A stretch of DNA of 64,000 bases from assembly GCA_025062095.1 (NCBI GenBank), contig JANXAZ010000002.1, positions 62,001 through 126,000 of the forward strand, written 5' to 3'. Positions 37,501 through 46,335 of the stretch are shown here, in pieces (the stretch's first letter is position 1; each line of letters starts with the position of its first letter). The notes under the pieces were generated by a model. That model did not search any database. It was not told where the DNA came from and saw only the letters and a program-made list of their open reading frames with translations. Both the position numbers and the translations under genes were made by a program. The stretch is from Geminicoccaceae bacterium. Its GTDB lineage: Bacteria; Pseudomonadota; Alphaproteobacteria; Geminicoccales; Geminicoccaceae.

Positions 37501-39229
37501 TCTCGGCCGTCACCGGGCGGCCGTCGATATCGAACAGACGCGCGCGCAAGAGCACTTCGAGCGGTCGGCTGGTCTCCGGAACCTGCTCGAGTTCGAAGGC
37601 GAGCTCGGCGCGGCCGCGCGCATCCGTGGCGAAGGCCGAAGCAGGGAGGGCTTCGGGCAGCGGCTCGTCGCCGACGAGCCCGAAGACGTAGCCCGGGGCT
37701 TCGGGGAAAGGCTCTCGGGCGGAGCGGACCACGACCTCGAGCTCGCCCGGGAGCTCCGCCGCGGGCGCACCGAACAGATAGCGGCCTTCGACGCGGACGG
37801 TATTCGCGCGCGTCGGATCGACGCGCGGCTCGACGGGGCGCAGAGCGAGCTCGAGCCGAGGCGGCACGAAGTCTTCGACCACGAAGCTCGCGGAGCCGAT
37901 CGCCGGAGCGTCGGCGCCGGCGTGCGCGGTGAGCGTCCACACCCCGCTCGCCGCCTCGCTGGCTACGGGAAAGCTCAGCCTGCCCCCGCCGAGCGGGTCG
38001 GCGGGAAGGAGAAAGCGCGCCGCCTCGAGCCCGTCGGGGCGGAAGAGCTTGACGGTGACGGGCAGGTCGGGAACCGCGCGCGCCTCGGCATCGCGCACCA
38101 ACACGCCGAGATGGACGGTTTCGCCCGTCCGGTAGACACCGCGCTCGGTCCACAGAAAGGCGTCGAGCGGACCCGGCGGGGTGCGGCCTTCGATACCGAG
38201 CTCGACGAGATCCAGGGGCGGCTCGTCCAGGCGCACGAGCACGAGATCCCCCTCGCCTTTTCGGGCGAGGAGAAGACGCGGCGCGGCGCCGCCGGAACCG
38301 CGCAGCCGTCCGGCCGGGATCCGCGCGAGTCCGCGCTCGTCGGTCGCGGCGGTGGCGAGGACCTCGTTGTTGCGGGCCAAGAGTTCGATGCGGACGCCCG
38401 AAAGAGGTCGCGCGTCCTCGAGCGCACGGGCGAGAAGGGTGAGGCCGTGGGAGCCGCGCACCGCCGAAAGCGCGAGATCGGAGAGCGTGAACCACTGGGT
38501 GGCGCGGTTCTCCCAGGGCTCGGGCTCGGCGCCCTCGGGCACGGCCACCGCGACGTACAAACCGGGTCGCGGTGAAGGGAGGAGGCTCTCGAGCGGCACG
38601 AGGGTGCGGACCGTCTCGTTGGGGCGCCGGGGCAGGGCGACGCGCACCGCGCCGACGCGTTCGCCGAGGGTCTCGGCGATGCGCTCCTCGCTCCACGCCT
38701 CGAGGGCGCCGCCGAACACCCCCTCCTCGAGGACCGCCGGCAGGTTGCGGTCGCTCACGCGATAAAGGGTGATGCGGGCCGTGCGAACGTTGACGCTCTC
38801 CAGCGGAAGCCCCGTGCCCGGGCGCAGGGGCAACAGCGTTCCCCGGCTCTTGAAGGCGAGGTTCGGGGCGCGGTCCGGCACCGAAAAGGCGATCGCGATC
38901 GATCGGTCGAGGCGAGCGCCGTCCGCCGCCGGCAATCCGGCCTCGACGGTGAGCCGGTAGCGCTCGCCGTGGACGAGACCGCTCGCGCACAGCCGCGTGC
39001 CGCGAGCCACCAGAGCGAGCTCCGCGGTCGGTTCGATCCGCACGAACGGCGCGAGCTCGGCCTGCCGCAGGCGCGGCAGCGCGCGGTCGAAGAGCAGGCA
39101 CACACCCGGCGGGCGCTGTTCGACCGCGAGCTCGTAGCTCAGATATTCGAGGGCCGCGGCCGCACCCGCGCGCGCGACGAACGCGATCAGCGCGCACGCG
39201 AAAAGACGCGCGAGGAAGTATCGGCGCAT
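34511..39229 (-). CDS. Bacterial alpha-2-macroglobulin with thioester motif
   Basis: A 1572-aa periplasmic protease inhibitor. It has an N-terminal signal sequence (residues 1-25), a series of macroglobulin beta-sandwich domains (for example [19 protein letters not shown]), the A2M domain (FSAPDP then [11 protein letters not shown]), and the thioester domain with the intact CAEQ motif (Cys1131-Gln1134, in GYPYGCAEQ). Such proteins trap invading proteases through the reactive thioester. Many homologues (YfhM) are lipoproteins; here the signal has only a poor, very early LFAC box, so a soluble periplasmic form is more likely. ATG 39229 lies inside the end of rnhB, a 43-bp overlap. Confidence 0.94.
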   Translation of the reverse strand: MRRYFLARLFACALIAFVARAGAAAALEYLSYELAVEQRPPGVCLLFDRALPRLRQAELAPFVRIEPTAELALVARGTRLCASGLVHGERYRLTVEAGLPAADGARLDRSIAIAFSVPDRAPNLAFKSRGTLLPLRPGTGLPLESVNVRTARITLYRVSDRNLPAVLEEGVFGGALEAWSEERIAETLGERVGAVRVALPRRPNETVRTLVPLESLLPSPRPGLYVAVAVPEGAEPEPWENRATQWFTLSDLALSAVRGSHGLTLLARALEDARPLSGVRIELLARNNEVLATAATDERGLARIPAGRLRGSGGAAPRLLLARKGEGDLVLVRLDEPPLDLVELGIEGRTPPGPLDAFLWTERGVYRTGETVHLGVLVRDAEARAVPDLPVTVKLFRPDGLEAARFLLPADPLGGGRLSFPVASEAASGVWTLTAHAGADAPAIGSASFVVEDFVPPRLELALRPVEPRVDPTRANTVRVEGRYLFGAPAAELPGELEVVVRSAREPFPEAPGYVFGLVGDEPLPEALPASAFATDARGRAELAFELEQVPETSRPLEVLLRARLFDIDGRPVTAETTAPLSTGERWIGLRAAFGQTLGEGSAPLFDLLLLDRDGRPYGPAPLAYELFAEDWDYVWFQRGGRWEWQEVVHDRVIGSGEIAVAGDGRGRLELSPLPFGRYRLEVFDPAAGAATGLRFSVGWQVRTDAAERPDKLPLDVRPAERPGRMRVRIEPAFDARVALFLADHAVRAVHELEVPRGGAEHEIEVGTIGPGGAHLLAVAVSAAGAVLPRLPVRAVGVAWLPGPLAERRLDLALEAPKEIRPSSNLEVAVRLTGARDEPSRVVLALVDDAILALTRFSAPDPVAHYLGRRALGVELRDVYGRLVDPAGEIGRVESGGDRRIALQIADPNLRRRETVATMTAPLVPDPEGVVRARFPVPEFAGRLRLVAVAWGPSRVGAAETTVVVRPPLVAELALPRFLAPGDRARVRLDLLPAEDLPPGTWRARLATEGPVSLDRTSLEFPRLAADRRGSASLELAAGPAPGDAVVRLTLEGPKGIALERSYRLSVRSPRPVLTRRRLEVLEPGQSLVLRPELAAEFLPGTARLGLRLASLPAFDVPGLLSELEGYPYGCAEQVASRAFAFLAARRAGALDGGERWSEIVQSAIGRLASLETAAGGFAAWTASGPHELWLSAYVQDFLLAAKAAEVPVPETMLARTRDFLAARLAALGEGPADLAAGAYAAWVLAREGAADPSRLRWFALRAEQGLPTDAARIQLAAALASLGERALVARLLAALGEGRTAVADRLEDYGSPLRDDALVLAVAGEARLLGPERLFALADRAARRAAATRHLSTQEQAWLLRAAAALRSDRAISATLGAEALRGEGAVVRSAPAPREPVTLRNTGRDRLWVSIALTGLPADAGRAESRGYRLERRFFAPDGRPVDLARLRQNQQLVVLLEGAADEPGYRRTLLVDPLPAGLELEPVRLVGATELERFAWLGQLDEPTYLALRDDRFVAALDLAPDRSAFRLAYLVRAVTPGSFELPGAQVEDMYDPARFARTASARIAITAR

Positions 39230-39843
39230 GGTCTTCCTCCTTTCTCGCCGAGCTCGCGCGCGCGGTCCGGGTCGCGTCCGGCGAGCGCCGCGCGGACCGG
39301 AGCGAAAGCGAGCCGATGGTGGGGTGTGGGGCCGAGGGCGAAGAGCGCGTCGCGATGGGCCTTCGTGCCGTAGCCGGCGTTGGTGGCGAAGCCGTAGCCC
39401 GGCCAGCGGCGATCGAGCCGCGCCATGAGGCGGTCGCGGAGGACCTTGGCGACGATCGAGGCGGCAGCGATCTCGGGAACCCGCGCATCGCCGCCGACGA
39501 TGCACCGGGTGGGGATCGAAAAGCCCGGGTCCTGGTCGCCGTCGACGAGCACGAGATCGGGGACGACGGGAAGCCTGGCCACGGCGCGGCGCATGGCGAG
39601 AAGGCTCGCGCGCAGGATGTCGAGGCGCTCGATCTCGCGCACCGAGGCCGCGCCGATGCCGATCCAGGCGCTGTCCGCGAGAAGGCGGGCGAGGCGCTCG
39701 CGCGCGCGAGGGGAGAGCGCTTTCGAATCCGCTAGCCCCGGGATCGGCCGGCGCAGGATCGCGGCGGCCGCGAGCACGGGCCCGGCGAGCGGGCCGCGCC
39801 CGACTTCGTCGACACCGGCGACGAGCTCGTGGCGCGTGCTCAC
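39187..39843 (-). CDS. rnhB: Ribonuclease HII
   Basis: RNase HII cleaves RNA in RNA-DNA hybrids and removes misincorporated ribonucleotides. The 218-aa product shows all acidic active-site positions: [14 protein letters not shown] near the N-terminus, [18 protein letters not shown] and [13 protein letters not shown]. The GTG start at 39843 overlaps the asparaginase stop as GTGA. The C-terminal 14 codons overlap the start of the alpha-2-macroglobulin gene in another frame. Confidence 0.95.
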   Translation of the reverse strand: MSTRHELVAGVDEVGRGPLAGPVLAAAAILRRPIPGLADSKALSPRARERLARLLADSAWIGIGAASVREIERLDILRASLLAMRRAVARLPVVPDLVLVDGDQDPGFSIPTRCIVGGDARVPEIAAASIVAKVLRDRLMARLDRRWPGYGFATNAGYGTKAHRDALFALGPTPHHRLAFAPVRAALAGRDPDRARELGEKGGRPCADTSSRVFSRAR

Positions 39844-40844
39844 CGGGCGAACTCCCGTGGCCAACCCTCGACCGGTGCGACGCGACCGACCGGTGTTCCG
39901 GCGTGATTGTAGAGGACGGGACGGGCCCGGGGCGAAAGCGCCGAACGGGCTTGGGGGGACAGCCAGCCGAGCGCGTCGAGAGCGGCCAAAAGCGCGACTT
40001 CGGCCGCGCGGGCGGCGCCGTCCTCGACCTTGAGGGCGAGCCCGAGACCGCTTCCCGGAGCCGCCGCGAGGTACACCCCTTCCGCCCCGGTCTTGGCGAG
40101 AAGCCCCTGCTCGAGCAGGAGCGTGCAGAGCCGGCCGCGACCGGCGACCAAGAGCGGTTCCGCGCGCATCGCCCGGGCGATCCGCGCTGCGGCCGCGGCG
40201 CGCTCGGGAGCGAGCCCGTCGGGCGTGGCGAAGCGGGCGAAGGCGGTGGCGAGCGCGGAAAGCGGCACGGCCCAGGTGGGCACCCCGCAGCCGTCGATCG
40301 CCGGCGGTTCCTCGAGCCGTCCGTCGCAGAGATCGCACAGGACGGCGCGGATCGCCCGCTGCACCGGATGATCGGGCCGCTCGTAGCTCGAAAGCGGCGC
40401 CCCGAGACGGCGCGCGAGGGCGAGCATGCCGGCGTGCTTGCCGGAGCAGTTGTTGTGCAGCCGCGAGGGCGCCTCGCCCGCGCGCGCGAGCCGCTCGGCC
40501 GAGGGACCGTCGAGCGGGGGATGGGGGCCGCAGACGAGCACGGTTTCGTCGCAACCGAGGCGAGCGAGCCAGGCCGCCACCGTCGCGACGTGGATCGGCT
40601 CGCCCGCGTGCGAGGCGCAGGCGAGCGCGAGCTCGGCGGCGCTCAGCGCCCAGGCATCGGCCGCACCCGATTCGACGAGGGGCAGGGCCTGGAGGGGCTT
40701 GACGGCGGAGCGGGGATAGACGGGGCGTTCGGTGTCGCCCACCGCGAGGCGCAACCGGCCGCCGCGGTCGGCGACCGCGAGGCTCGCGCGGTGGCGGCTC
40801 TCGACGCGATCTCCGCGCCAGACCTCGACCGCGACCGGAACCAG
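39840..40844 (-). CDS. L-asparaginase II (thermolabile Rhizobium-type, PF06089), apparently CTG-initiated
   Basis: A 334-aa asparaginase of the Rhizobium etli AnsA-like family, unrelated to the classic bacterial type I/II enzymes, converting asparagine to aspartate and ammonia. Motifs include the N-terminal [42 protein letters not shown], and the family's [13 protein letters not shown] and [13 protein letters not shown]. No ATG, GTG or TTG occurs in frame near the beginning of homology. A CTG at 40844 with GGAGG 5 nt before it (GGAGGGGGCG) is the only sensible start. The stop overlaps rnhB as GTGA. It diverges from a DUF423 gene. Confidence 0.9.
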   Translation of the reverse strand: MVPVAVEVWRGDRVESRHRASLAVADRGGRLRLAVGDTERPVYPRSAVKPLQALPLVESGAADAWALSAAELALACASHAGEPIHVATVAAWLARLGCDETVLVCGPHPPLDGPSAERLARAGEAPSRLHNNCSGKHAGMLALARRLGAPLSSYERPDHPVQRAIRAVLCDLCDGRLEEPPAIDGCGVPTWAVPLSALATAFARFATPDGLAPERAAAAARIARAMRAEPLLVAGRGRLCTLLLEQGLLAKTGAEGVYLAAAPGSGLGLALKVEDGAARAAEVALLAALDALGWLSPQARSALSPRARPVLYNHAGTPVGRVAPVEGWPREFAR

Positions 40845-40893
40845 CGCCCCCTCCCCTCGTGCGCCCGTGACAGGGTGCGAGTGCCAGGATAAG

Positions 40894-40908
40894 GGTCCGC
40901 GGCGGACC
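40894..40908. repeat. 15-bp dyad GGTCCGC-G-GCGGACC in the asparaginase/DUF423 divergent gap
   Basis: The two 7-bp arms are perfect with a single central base. It lies 50 bp upstream of the asparaginase start and 15 bp upstream of the DUF423 start, within a 78-bp gap. That is a suitable place for an operator affecting both genes. Confidence 0.5.
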
Positions 40909-40922
40909 AGGCGAGGTGGCGC

Positions 40923-41324
40923 GTGAAGGGTTCGGTCGGCGGTCGCGCGATCCTGGTCGCGGCGGCTCTGCTCGGTGCGCTCGCGGTCGCCATGGGTGCC
41001 TTCGCCGCCCACGGGTTGCGCGCATCGGGCGATCCGCGCGCGGTCGAGCTGGTCGAGACCGCGAGCCGCTACCAGCTGATCCACGTGCTCGCGGCGTTCG
41101 CCGCGAGCGCGCTCGCCCCGGAACGCCGGGCCGCACCGCTGCTGTTCGTGGCGGGCGGGATCCTCTTTCCCGGAAGCCTCTACGCGCTCGCCCTCGGGGG
41201 CCCGCGCGAGCTCGCGCTGGCGGCCCCGGTGGGTGGCGGGCTCTTCGTCCTCGGCTGGCTCGTCTTCGCCTTCGGCCTGGCCCGCCGAGACCCTCGGCGC
41301 GAGGGGAGCCGCGGGGGCGGCTAG
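40923..41324 (+). CDS. DUF423 small membrane protein (YgdD-like)
   Basis: A 133-aa protein with four predicted transmembrane helices. The DUF423 signatures are visible: [18 protein letters not shown] (residues 16-33), the [10 protein letters not shown] segment, and the [14 protein letters not shown] motif. Function is unknown in all members. The GTG start follows GCGAGGTGG. Its stop overlaps the stop of the convergent lipoprotein gene by 4 bp. Confidence 0.87.
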   Translation: MKGSVGGRAILVAAALLGALAVAMGAFAAHGLRASGDPRAVELVETASRYQLIHVLAAFAASALAPERRAAPLLFVAGGILFPGSLYALALGGPRELALAAPVGGGLFVLGWLVFAFGLARRDPRREGSRGGG

Positions 41325-42826
41325 TCGAGCGGACCCGTCGCGGCGCGCCGGAACGGGGCGAGGCTCGCAACCGAGAGGCTCCGGCCGTGCTCGGGATCCA
41401 GGCTCACGGCGACCACCCGACCGTCTTCGAGGACGGGCTCGCCCGCAGGCGGCAGGGATGCGCCGGAGAGGTCCCGCGCGATACCGAGCGGAAGAGGCGG
41501 GCCCGCGCGGGGCACGTGGAGGAGGACGAGGTCGGGATGGGCGGGCGCGTCCTCGATCGGCACGCCCCAGGTCGCGAAGCCTTCCGCCGTTTCGACGCGG
41601 ACGAGGCTCGAGGCGCCGAGCACGCGCCTGAGGGTCACGACGGCGTGGCGGCCGAGATAAAAGCCGCGGGCGGTACCGCCCCGGCCCTCGACCCGGACGA
41701 GAGCCGCGGCCGCATCGCGAGCACGCGGCACCGTTTCCCGCGACCCGAGCGGAGGAGCCGGCGAAGACCGGGAGGGGGGCGGAGCGGGATCCGCTGCGGG
41801 CGGAGGTGCCGCGGGTTCGACCCACAGTCGGGCGAGCGCGCTCGCCCCGCCGGTCTCGCCCGCGTGCGTCCGCACCGCGTCCGCGAGGGGGGCGAGAAAA
41901 GCGGAAAGACGCGGGTGCACCGGCGCTCGGGCGAGTTCCTCGAAGCGCTCGCGGGGCAGGAAGGGAGCCGTGCCGGCGGCGAGGCGCTTGTCTTTAGGAT
42001 GGACGCGCTCGGCCACGGCGAACCGCAGGCGTTCCGCGAAGGGCTCGGCGATCGCCCAGAACCGTCCGCCGCGGCGATCGAGGAGGGCGAGGCGGAAGGT
42101 GCCGGTGCGCCGGAGCTCGGTATCGACAACCGGCACTTCGTAGGTCTCAATCTTCTCCTCTTCGACCCAGCGCGGGATCGCCGCGAGCTCGGCCTCAGCC
42201 CGTTCGATCTCTTTCGCGCGCGCGAGCGAATCGATCCCGCTCAGAACGAACCCGCCCAGAAGAGCGAGGCCGCCCGCGAGCGGATCGTCGGTCGCCCCGA
42301 GCCGGCGCAGATCGCGCGCTCGGGCACGCTCCTCGCGCTCGTGGCGCTCGCTCGATCGAGAAAGCGCGCGCCGGGCGGCTTCGTATTCGGGGTTGAGCCG
42401 GCGCTGAACGGCAGCGACCCGCTCGGACCATTCCGTCCGCCGGGCGAGCTCGCGTCGATCGACCGTCACCTCCGGCGGATCGAGGACCAGAAGACACTCG
42501 GCCGCCTCCGCCCTCTCGCCCGAGACGGCGGGGAGGGGCAGATCGAGGACCCATGGGGCGCCTTCCGACCGCGCGGGACGCTCGAGCAGGGCGATGGGCG
42601 CATCGTCCGAAAGCGCGGGCGGCGTGCCGCGCGCGACGGCCTCGGCGAACCAGAGGAAGAGATCGCGACAGGAAAGATCCCGCGGCCAGGACGGTGGTTC
42701 GGCCCGCACCGGCGGCGCCGGCTCGACGGCGGTCGGAGCGCCGTCCGCCGTCGGCCCCGAGCAGGCGGATGCGAGAAGGAGCGAACCCAGAAACGGGCCC
42801 GCGGCGAGGACCGGCCGAGGAGCCAT
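41321..42826 (-). CDS. Lipoprotein with degenerate trypsin-like (pseudoprotease) domain
   Basis: A 501-aa exported protein. The signal ends in LLLASACSG, a lipobox-like site with Cys22. A charged coiled-coil region rich in Arg/Glu lies at about 140-230 ([20 protein letters not shown]). A Pro/Ala/Ser linker near 345-370 leads to a C-terminal fold resembling a trypsin/DegP domain: [14 protein letters not shown], then [17 protein letters not shown], then [17 protein letters not shown]. In this alignment by eye the catalytic His position is Arg (VVTLRRVLG), the Ser position is Ala-Gly-Glu, and only Asp remains. It would be a binding rather than cleaving protein (inference). It is upstream of no obvious partner. 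Confidence 0.65.
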   Translation of the reverse strand: MAPRPVLAAGPFLGSLLLASACSGPTADGAPTAVEPAPPVRAEPPSWPRDLSCRDLFLWFAEAVARGTPPALSDDAPIALLERPARSEGAPWVLDLPLPAVSGERAEAAECLLVLDPPEVTVDRRELARRTEWSERVAAVQRRLNPEYEAARRALSRSSERHEREERARARDLRRLGATDDPLAGGLALLGGFVLSGIDSLARAKEIERAEAELAAIPRWVEEEKIETYEVPVVDTELRRTGTFRLALLDRRGGRFWAIAEPFAERLRFAVAERVHPKDKRLAAGTAPFLPRERFEELARAPVHPRLSAFLAPLADAVRTHAGETGGASALARLWVEPAAPPPAADPAPPPSRSSPAPPLGSRETVPRARDAAAALVRVEGRGGTARGFYLGRHAVVTLRRVLGASSLVRVETAEGFATWGVPIEDAPAHPDLVLLHVPRAGPPLPLGIARDLSGASLPPAGEPVLEDGRVVAVSLDPEHGRSLSVASLAPFRRAATGPLD

Positions 42827-42860
42827 GGCGACCTCCGCGGATGCGGAGGCTAGCAGAGAT

Positions 42861-42873
42861 CAACTTTTAGTTG
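42861..42873. repeat. Short inverted repeat CAACT-TTT-AGTTG
   Basis: A perfect 5-bp dyad in an AT-rich island between glmM and the lipoprotein gene, 35 bp upstream of the lipoprotein start. The stem is too short for a terminator; it may be a regulatory site or chance. Confidence 0.3.
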
Positions 42874-42938
42874 AAGAGCTCGGCCCGGGCTTTCGCGCGC
42901 CGTTCCGCGCGGCCGAGGCGGCGCCCCGGGGTCGCTCG

Positions 42939-44288
42939 CTAGGCCCGTGCGCGGGCCTCGATCGCCTCGGCGACGTTCGCGAGCACGGTTTCCAGAAGGG
43001 TTTCGTCTTCGGCTTCGACCATGACGCGGATCACGGGTTCGGTGCCCGAGGGGCGAACGAGGAGGCGGCCGTGGCCGTCGAGCCGGCGGCGTTCGCGTTC
43101 GAGCAGGCCGGCGAGGCTCGGATCGGCGAGGTCGACCGGACGTTCGGTGCGCACGTTGCGCAGCTTCTGCGGGACGGGCTCGAAGACGCGGCCGATCTCG
43201 CTCAAGGGGCGTCCGGCGCGGACCATGACCGCGAGCACCTGCAACCCGGCGAGCAGCCCGTCGCCGGTGGTGGCGAGATCGGCGAGGACGATGTGCCCGG
43301 ACTGTTCGCCGCCCAGGTTGTAGCCGCCTTCGCGCATGGCCTCGACCACGTAGCGGTCGCCCACGCGCGTGCGCTCGAGGCTCAGGCCGAGGCGTGCGAG
43401 GTGACGCTCGAGTCCGAGGTTGGACATGACCGTGGCGACGACACCCGGCCGCGACAGGCGGCCCTCGCGCTGCCATTCGCCCGCGATCAGCGCCAGGATC
43501 TGGTCGCCGTCGACGAGCTCGCCGTGCTCGTCCATGAGCACGATGCGGTCGGCGTCGCCGTCGAGGGCGATCCCGAGATGCGCTTTGTGCTCGAGCACCG
43601 CCGTGCGCAGCGTCTGGGGATGGGTCGAGCCGCAGCCCTCGTTGATGTTGAACCCGTTCGGCTGACAGCCGATGCGCACGACCTCCGCGCCGAGCTCCCA
43701 GAAGAGCTCGCCGGCGAGATGGTAAGCGGCTCCGTGGGCGCAATCGACGACGAGCTTGATCCCTTCCAGGGTCAGGCCCTTGGGGAAACTGCTCTTGAGG
43801 TTCTCGAGGTAGCGACCGCGGGCGTCCTCGATCCGTTGAGCGCGGCCGAGCTCCGCCGGCGGGACGCGACCTTTTTCCCCGTTCTCCTCCATGAGCGCTT
43901 CGATCTCGGCTTCGACCTCGTCCGAGAGCTTGTAGCCGTCCGGCCCGAACAGCTTGATGCCGTTGTCGGCGAAAGGATTGTGGGAGGCCGAGATCATCAC
44001 CCCGAGATCGGCGCGCAGCGAACGGGTGAGAAAGGCCACCGCCGGAGTGGGCATGGGGCCGGTCAGGACGACGTCCATGCCGGCGGAGATGAACCCGGCG
44101 GTCAACGCCGGTTCGAGCATGTAGCCGGAAAGCCGGGTGTCCTTGCCGATGACCACCCGGTGGCGATGGTTGCCGCGCCGGAACCGCCGTCCCGCCGCGA
44201 GCCCCAGCCGGAGCGCCGTCTCGGCGGTCATCGGCTCGACGTTGGCCGTACCGCGGATCCCGTCGGTGCCGAACAGCTTGCGAACCAT
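42939..44288 (-). CDS. glmM: Phosphoglucosamine mutase
   Basis: GlmM converts glucosamine-6-phosphate to glucosamine-1-phosphate for peptidoglycan and LPS precursors. The 449-aa product has the N-terminal FGTDGIRG, the phosphoserine loop [13 protein letters not shown] (Ser102), the metal site GDADR and the C-terminal phosphate-binding [12 protein letters not shown]. Length is standard. It is transcribed alone here rather than behind ftsH-folP as in many proteobacteria. A GGAAC-N16-CGTT element lies 125-150 bp upstream. Confidence 0.97.
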   Translation of the reverse strand: MVRKLFGTDGIRGTANVEPMTAETALRLGLAAGRRFRRGNHRHRVVIGKDTRLSGYMLEPALTAGFISAGMDVVLTGPMPTPAVAFLTRSLRADLGVMISASHNPFADNGIKLFGPDGYKLSDEVEAEIEALMEENGEKGRVPPAELGRAQRIEDARGRYLENLKSSFPKGLTLEGIKLVVDCAHGAAYHLAGELFWELGAEVVRIGCQPNGFNINEGCGSTHPQTLRTAVLEHKAHLGIALDGDADRIVLMDEHGELVDGDQILALIAGEWQREGRLSRPGVVATVMSNLGLERHLARLGLSLERTRVGDRYVVEAMREGGYNLGGEQSGHIVLADLATTGDGLLAGLQVLAVMVRAGRPLSEIGRVFEPVPQKLRNVRTERPVDLADPSLAGLLERERRRLDGHGRLLVRPSGTEPVIRVMVEAEDETLLETVLANVAEAIEARARA

Positions 44289-44413
44289 GAACCGATCCCG
44301 TTCGATCGCGTCTCATGCTTGCGGGCGAGCCACACGGGGATGCGGCAGCGGACGGTTTCCCCCTGGCTTCCCGCCCGATCTATGCGGCATTCGTGGTAAA
44401 GGAATCGTTACCG

Positions 44414-44438
44414 AACGCGCAACCGTCCGAACCGTTCC
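44414..44438 (-). promoter_or_regulatory. Possible EcfG-type (general stress) promoter upstream of glmM
   Basis: Read on the minus strand, GGAAC (44438-44434) is followed after 16 bp by CGTT (44417-44414). This matches the known alphaproteobacterial sigma-EcfG consensus, GGAAC-N16/17-cGTT. The predicted start would lie about 120 bp before glmM. No ecfG or phyR gene is in the window. Confidence 0.35.
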
Positions 44439-44457
44439 ACGATCGGGAGGGCGAGCG

Positions 44458-44664
44458 ATGAGCGAACCCGTCGGTGCTCTGGTTCCCTGCTCCGCGGCCG
44501 ATGCCGCCGTCGCTCCGGTGCGGCCCGCCTCCGGCCCGGGGCTCGAGCCCGAAAGCGGAAGCGAGGCGGGTGCGCGGCGCGCGCCCCATCCCTGCGAGCG
44601 CAGGCGACGCGCGCGGCTACCCGATCGTCTCTTGCGCGGGCTGGTGTTCGATCGGCTCGTCTGA
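44458..44664 (+). CDS. Possible small protein, uncertain
   Basis: A 68-codon frame starting with ATG 44458 behind a GGGAGGGCGAG ribosome site. The product is Ala/Pro/Glu-rich, then strongly basic (PCERRRRARLPDRLLRGLVFDRLV), with an amphipathic C-terminal helix. The last 48 bp overlap the end of the nitrilase-family gene on the other strand. I recognise no family; the support is the ribosome site and the otherwise empty upstream gap. Confidence 0.3.
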   Translation: MSEPVGALVPCSAADAAVAPVRPASGPGLEPESGSEAGARRAPHPCERRRRARLPDRLLRGLVFDRLV

Positions 44665-45564
44665 ACGCTCGTATTCGCGCAGCGCGAACCTCCCGGGAGC
44701 ACAGCGTCGCCAGCCGGGCCAGACCTCGGCCGCTCCGGCGCGCAGGCGACGCAGCGCACCGAGCGGGACCGCGCGCGCGAGCAAGAGCGGCCCGGGCCCG
44801 CTCGTGTGCGCGAGCGGACCGGTTTCGGCCCACACCCCGGTCGAGCCGAGGTCGGTCTCGCAGGGCACGTAGAGCCCCGCTCCCGAGACGTTGGGGCGTT
44901 CGGGCGGCACCGGCACGGTGCCGACGCCGCCGGCGACCGCGACCGCGCAACACAGCTCGACCGCGCGTGCGCGCGCGCAAGCGACCACGCGGTGGTAACC
45001 CGAAAGACGGGCCGTGTCGGTGGGAACGAGGACGAGATCGGGCGGGTCGCGCGCGAGCCGGGCGGCGAGATCGGGCTGCTCGACGTCGAGACAGACGAGC
45101 ACGGCGATGCGGATGCCGTTCCAGCGGAAGACGCGGAGCTCCTCCCCGGGTTCGAGCATCCAGGCCGCGGGATCGCGCTCGTCCGGGGTGAGCGCGAGCT
45201 TGTCCTGGTAGAGGGTGCGTCCGTCGGGAAGGCGGAGCACGGCGCGGTTGCGATAGCCCGCGCCCTCGCGGGCGGGGAAGCTGCCGGCGAGACAAACGAG
45301 GCCCAACCGTTCGGCCGTATCGAGGAGCGGCGGCACGAGGATCTCGGCTTCCCGTGCGATCCAGGGGATCTCTTCGCTCTCGGGCAGGCCCGGCGGCGCC
45401 CATTGCAGCCAGAGCTCGCCCAGATGCTCGGGCATCACGACGATGTCCGCACCGAGCGCGCGGGCGCGGCTCATCTGCGCGCGCACCAGGGCCAGGAAGG
45501 CGTCCCGACCGGCGAGGCGGAACGCCATGTTCGTAGCCCACAGCGCGAGCGTGACCCGGTCCAT
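44617..45564 (-). CDS. Carbon-nitrogen hydrolase (nitrilase superfamily)
   Basis: A 315-aa cytoplasmic amidase/nitrilase-fold enzyme. The catalytic triad is complete: Glu46 (VVMPEHLGELW), Lys122 (YQDKLALTP) and Cys158 (AVLVCLDVEQPD). The start is ATG 45564 after GGGGAGAAAGAG; the upstream in-frame sequence is not similar. The unusual Asp-Val after CysLeu differs from glutamine-dependent NAD synthetases and N-carbamoylases, so the substrate is undefined. It diverges from the 45659 gene with a 94-bp gap. Confidence 0.87.
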   Translation of the reverse strand: MDRVTLALWATNMAFRLAGRDAFLALVRAQMSRARALGADIVVMPEHLGELWLQWAPPGLPESEEIPWIAREAEILVPPLLDTAERLGLVCLAGSFPAREGAGYRNRAVLRLPDGRTLYQDKLALTPDERDPAAWMLEPGEELRVFRWNGIRIAVLVCLDVEQPDLAARLARDPPDLVLVPTDTARLSGYHRVVACARARAVELCCAVAVAGGVGTVPVPPERPNVSGAGLYVPCETDLGSTGVWAETGPLAHTSGPGPLLLARAVPLGALRRLRAGAAEVWPGWRRCAPGRFALREYERSDEPIEHQPAQETIG

Positions 45565-45658
45565 CTCTTTCTCCCCGGCGGCGCGCGCTTTCGCGCAAAC
45601 GGACGGCGCTGTCGAGGTGGCGCTTGATCGTGGTGCGCCGCGGGTTAGCGTGGGAGCG

Positions 45659-45919
45659 ATGAGCGAAGCGCCCCACCGTCCGTCCGTGCTCGCGAGCCTG
45701 CCCAACGGCGAGGCCGTCCGCGCCGAGGAGGTGCGCCGGATCCTGATCGAGCCGGCACCGGCGCCCCCGCGCCTCGAGGGTCAGCGCTTCTCGGTGGTCG
45801 TCGAATTCGCCGCGGGCGAAAGGCGGGTGATCGCGACCGGGCTCGCGCGCCCCGAGGCTCTGGACCTCGCGCGCCGGTGCGCCCGGGCGCTGCAGGAAGC
45901 GGAGAAACCGACGAAGTGA
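45659..45919 (+). CDS. Small uncharacterised protein
   Basis: An 86-aa protein starting at ATG 45659 with GGGAGC just before it. The sequence suggests a small alpha/beta fold (RFSVVVEFAAGERRVIATGL followed by a helix EALDLARRCARALQEA), like a ligand-binding or partner subunit. I do not recognise a family. Its stop overlaps the start of the next gene as GTGA, so the two are translated together. Confidence 0.6.
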   Translation: MSEAPHRPSVLASLPNGEAVRAEEVRRILIEPAPAPPRLEGQRFSVVVEFAAGERRVIATGLARPEALDLARRCARALQEAEKPTK

Positions 45920-46335
45920 GCCGCTGGCGCGGCTGGCTCGCGCGTCTGAGAAGAAAGTCCGAGCCGGTGGCGCCGCCGCCGGCCCCGAGCCCGCCTGCCG
46001 CCGAAGGCGGGGTGGTCGTGGTGACCGTGCTCGGACTCGGGGGGGAAGCGCTCGAGAAGGTACTCGAGATGGTCCACCGCGAATGTCGGGCCCTGGGCCG
46101 CAAGCCGGTGTTCGTGACCGACGGCGCCGACTTCGCCCCCTTCCGGCGGCGCAGGCTCGTGGTCGAGCAGGTCCCCGATGCCGCGCTCATGCGGCTGCGC
46201 GTCCCGGATCTGCCCTGGTGGCTCTACGAGGAGCGTCTGTTCGCCCTCATCGGCAAACGCTGGCGCGCGAGCGCGGTCGTTCATTTCGGCCGGCGTCCCT
46301 CCGAGGGCTGTCTTTCGGCGCTCAACGAGCGCTGA
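45916..46335 (+). CDS. Uncharacterised protein coupled to the preceding small gene
   Basis: A 139-aa protein. GTG 45916 overlaps the previous TGA, which decides the start. After a basic N-terminus (RWRGWLARLRRK) and a Pro-rich linker comes a Rossmann-like beginning (GGVVVVTVLGLGGEALEKVLEMV), then CRALGRKPVFVTDGADFAPF and a Trp-rich segment LPWWLYEERLFALIGKRW. Two cysteines are present. This may be a glycosyltransferase accessory or a truncated GT N-terminal fold; the convergent and following genes are glycosyltransferases. Its end overlaps the convergent gene by 14 bp. Confidence 0.6.
   Translation: MSRWRGWLARLRRKSEPVAPPPAPSPPAAEGGVVVVTVLGLGGEALEKVLEMVHRECRALGRKPVFVTDGADFAPFRRRRLVVEQVPDAALMRLRVPDLPWWLYEERLFALIGKRWRASAVVHFGRRPSEGCLSALNER

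Noticed and set aside
33653-38575. A huge plus-strand open frame opposite pbpC and alpha-2-macroglobulin
   Set aside because: It is a shadow of conserved minus-strand genes, and the translation is Arg/Gly/Ala-rich text without motifs.
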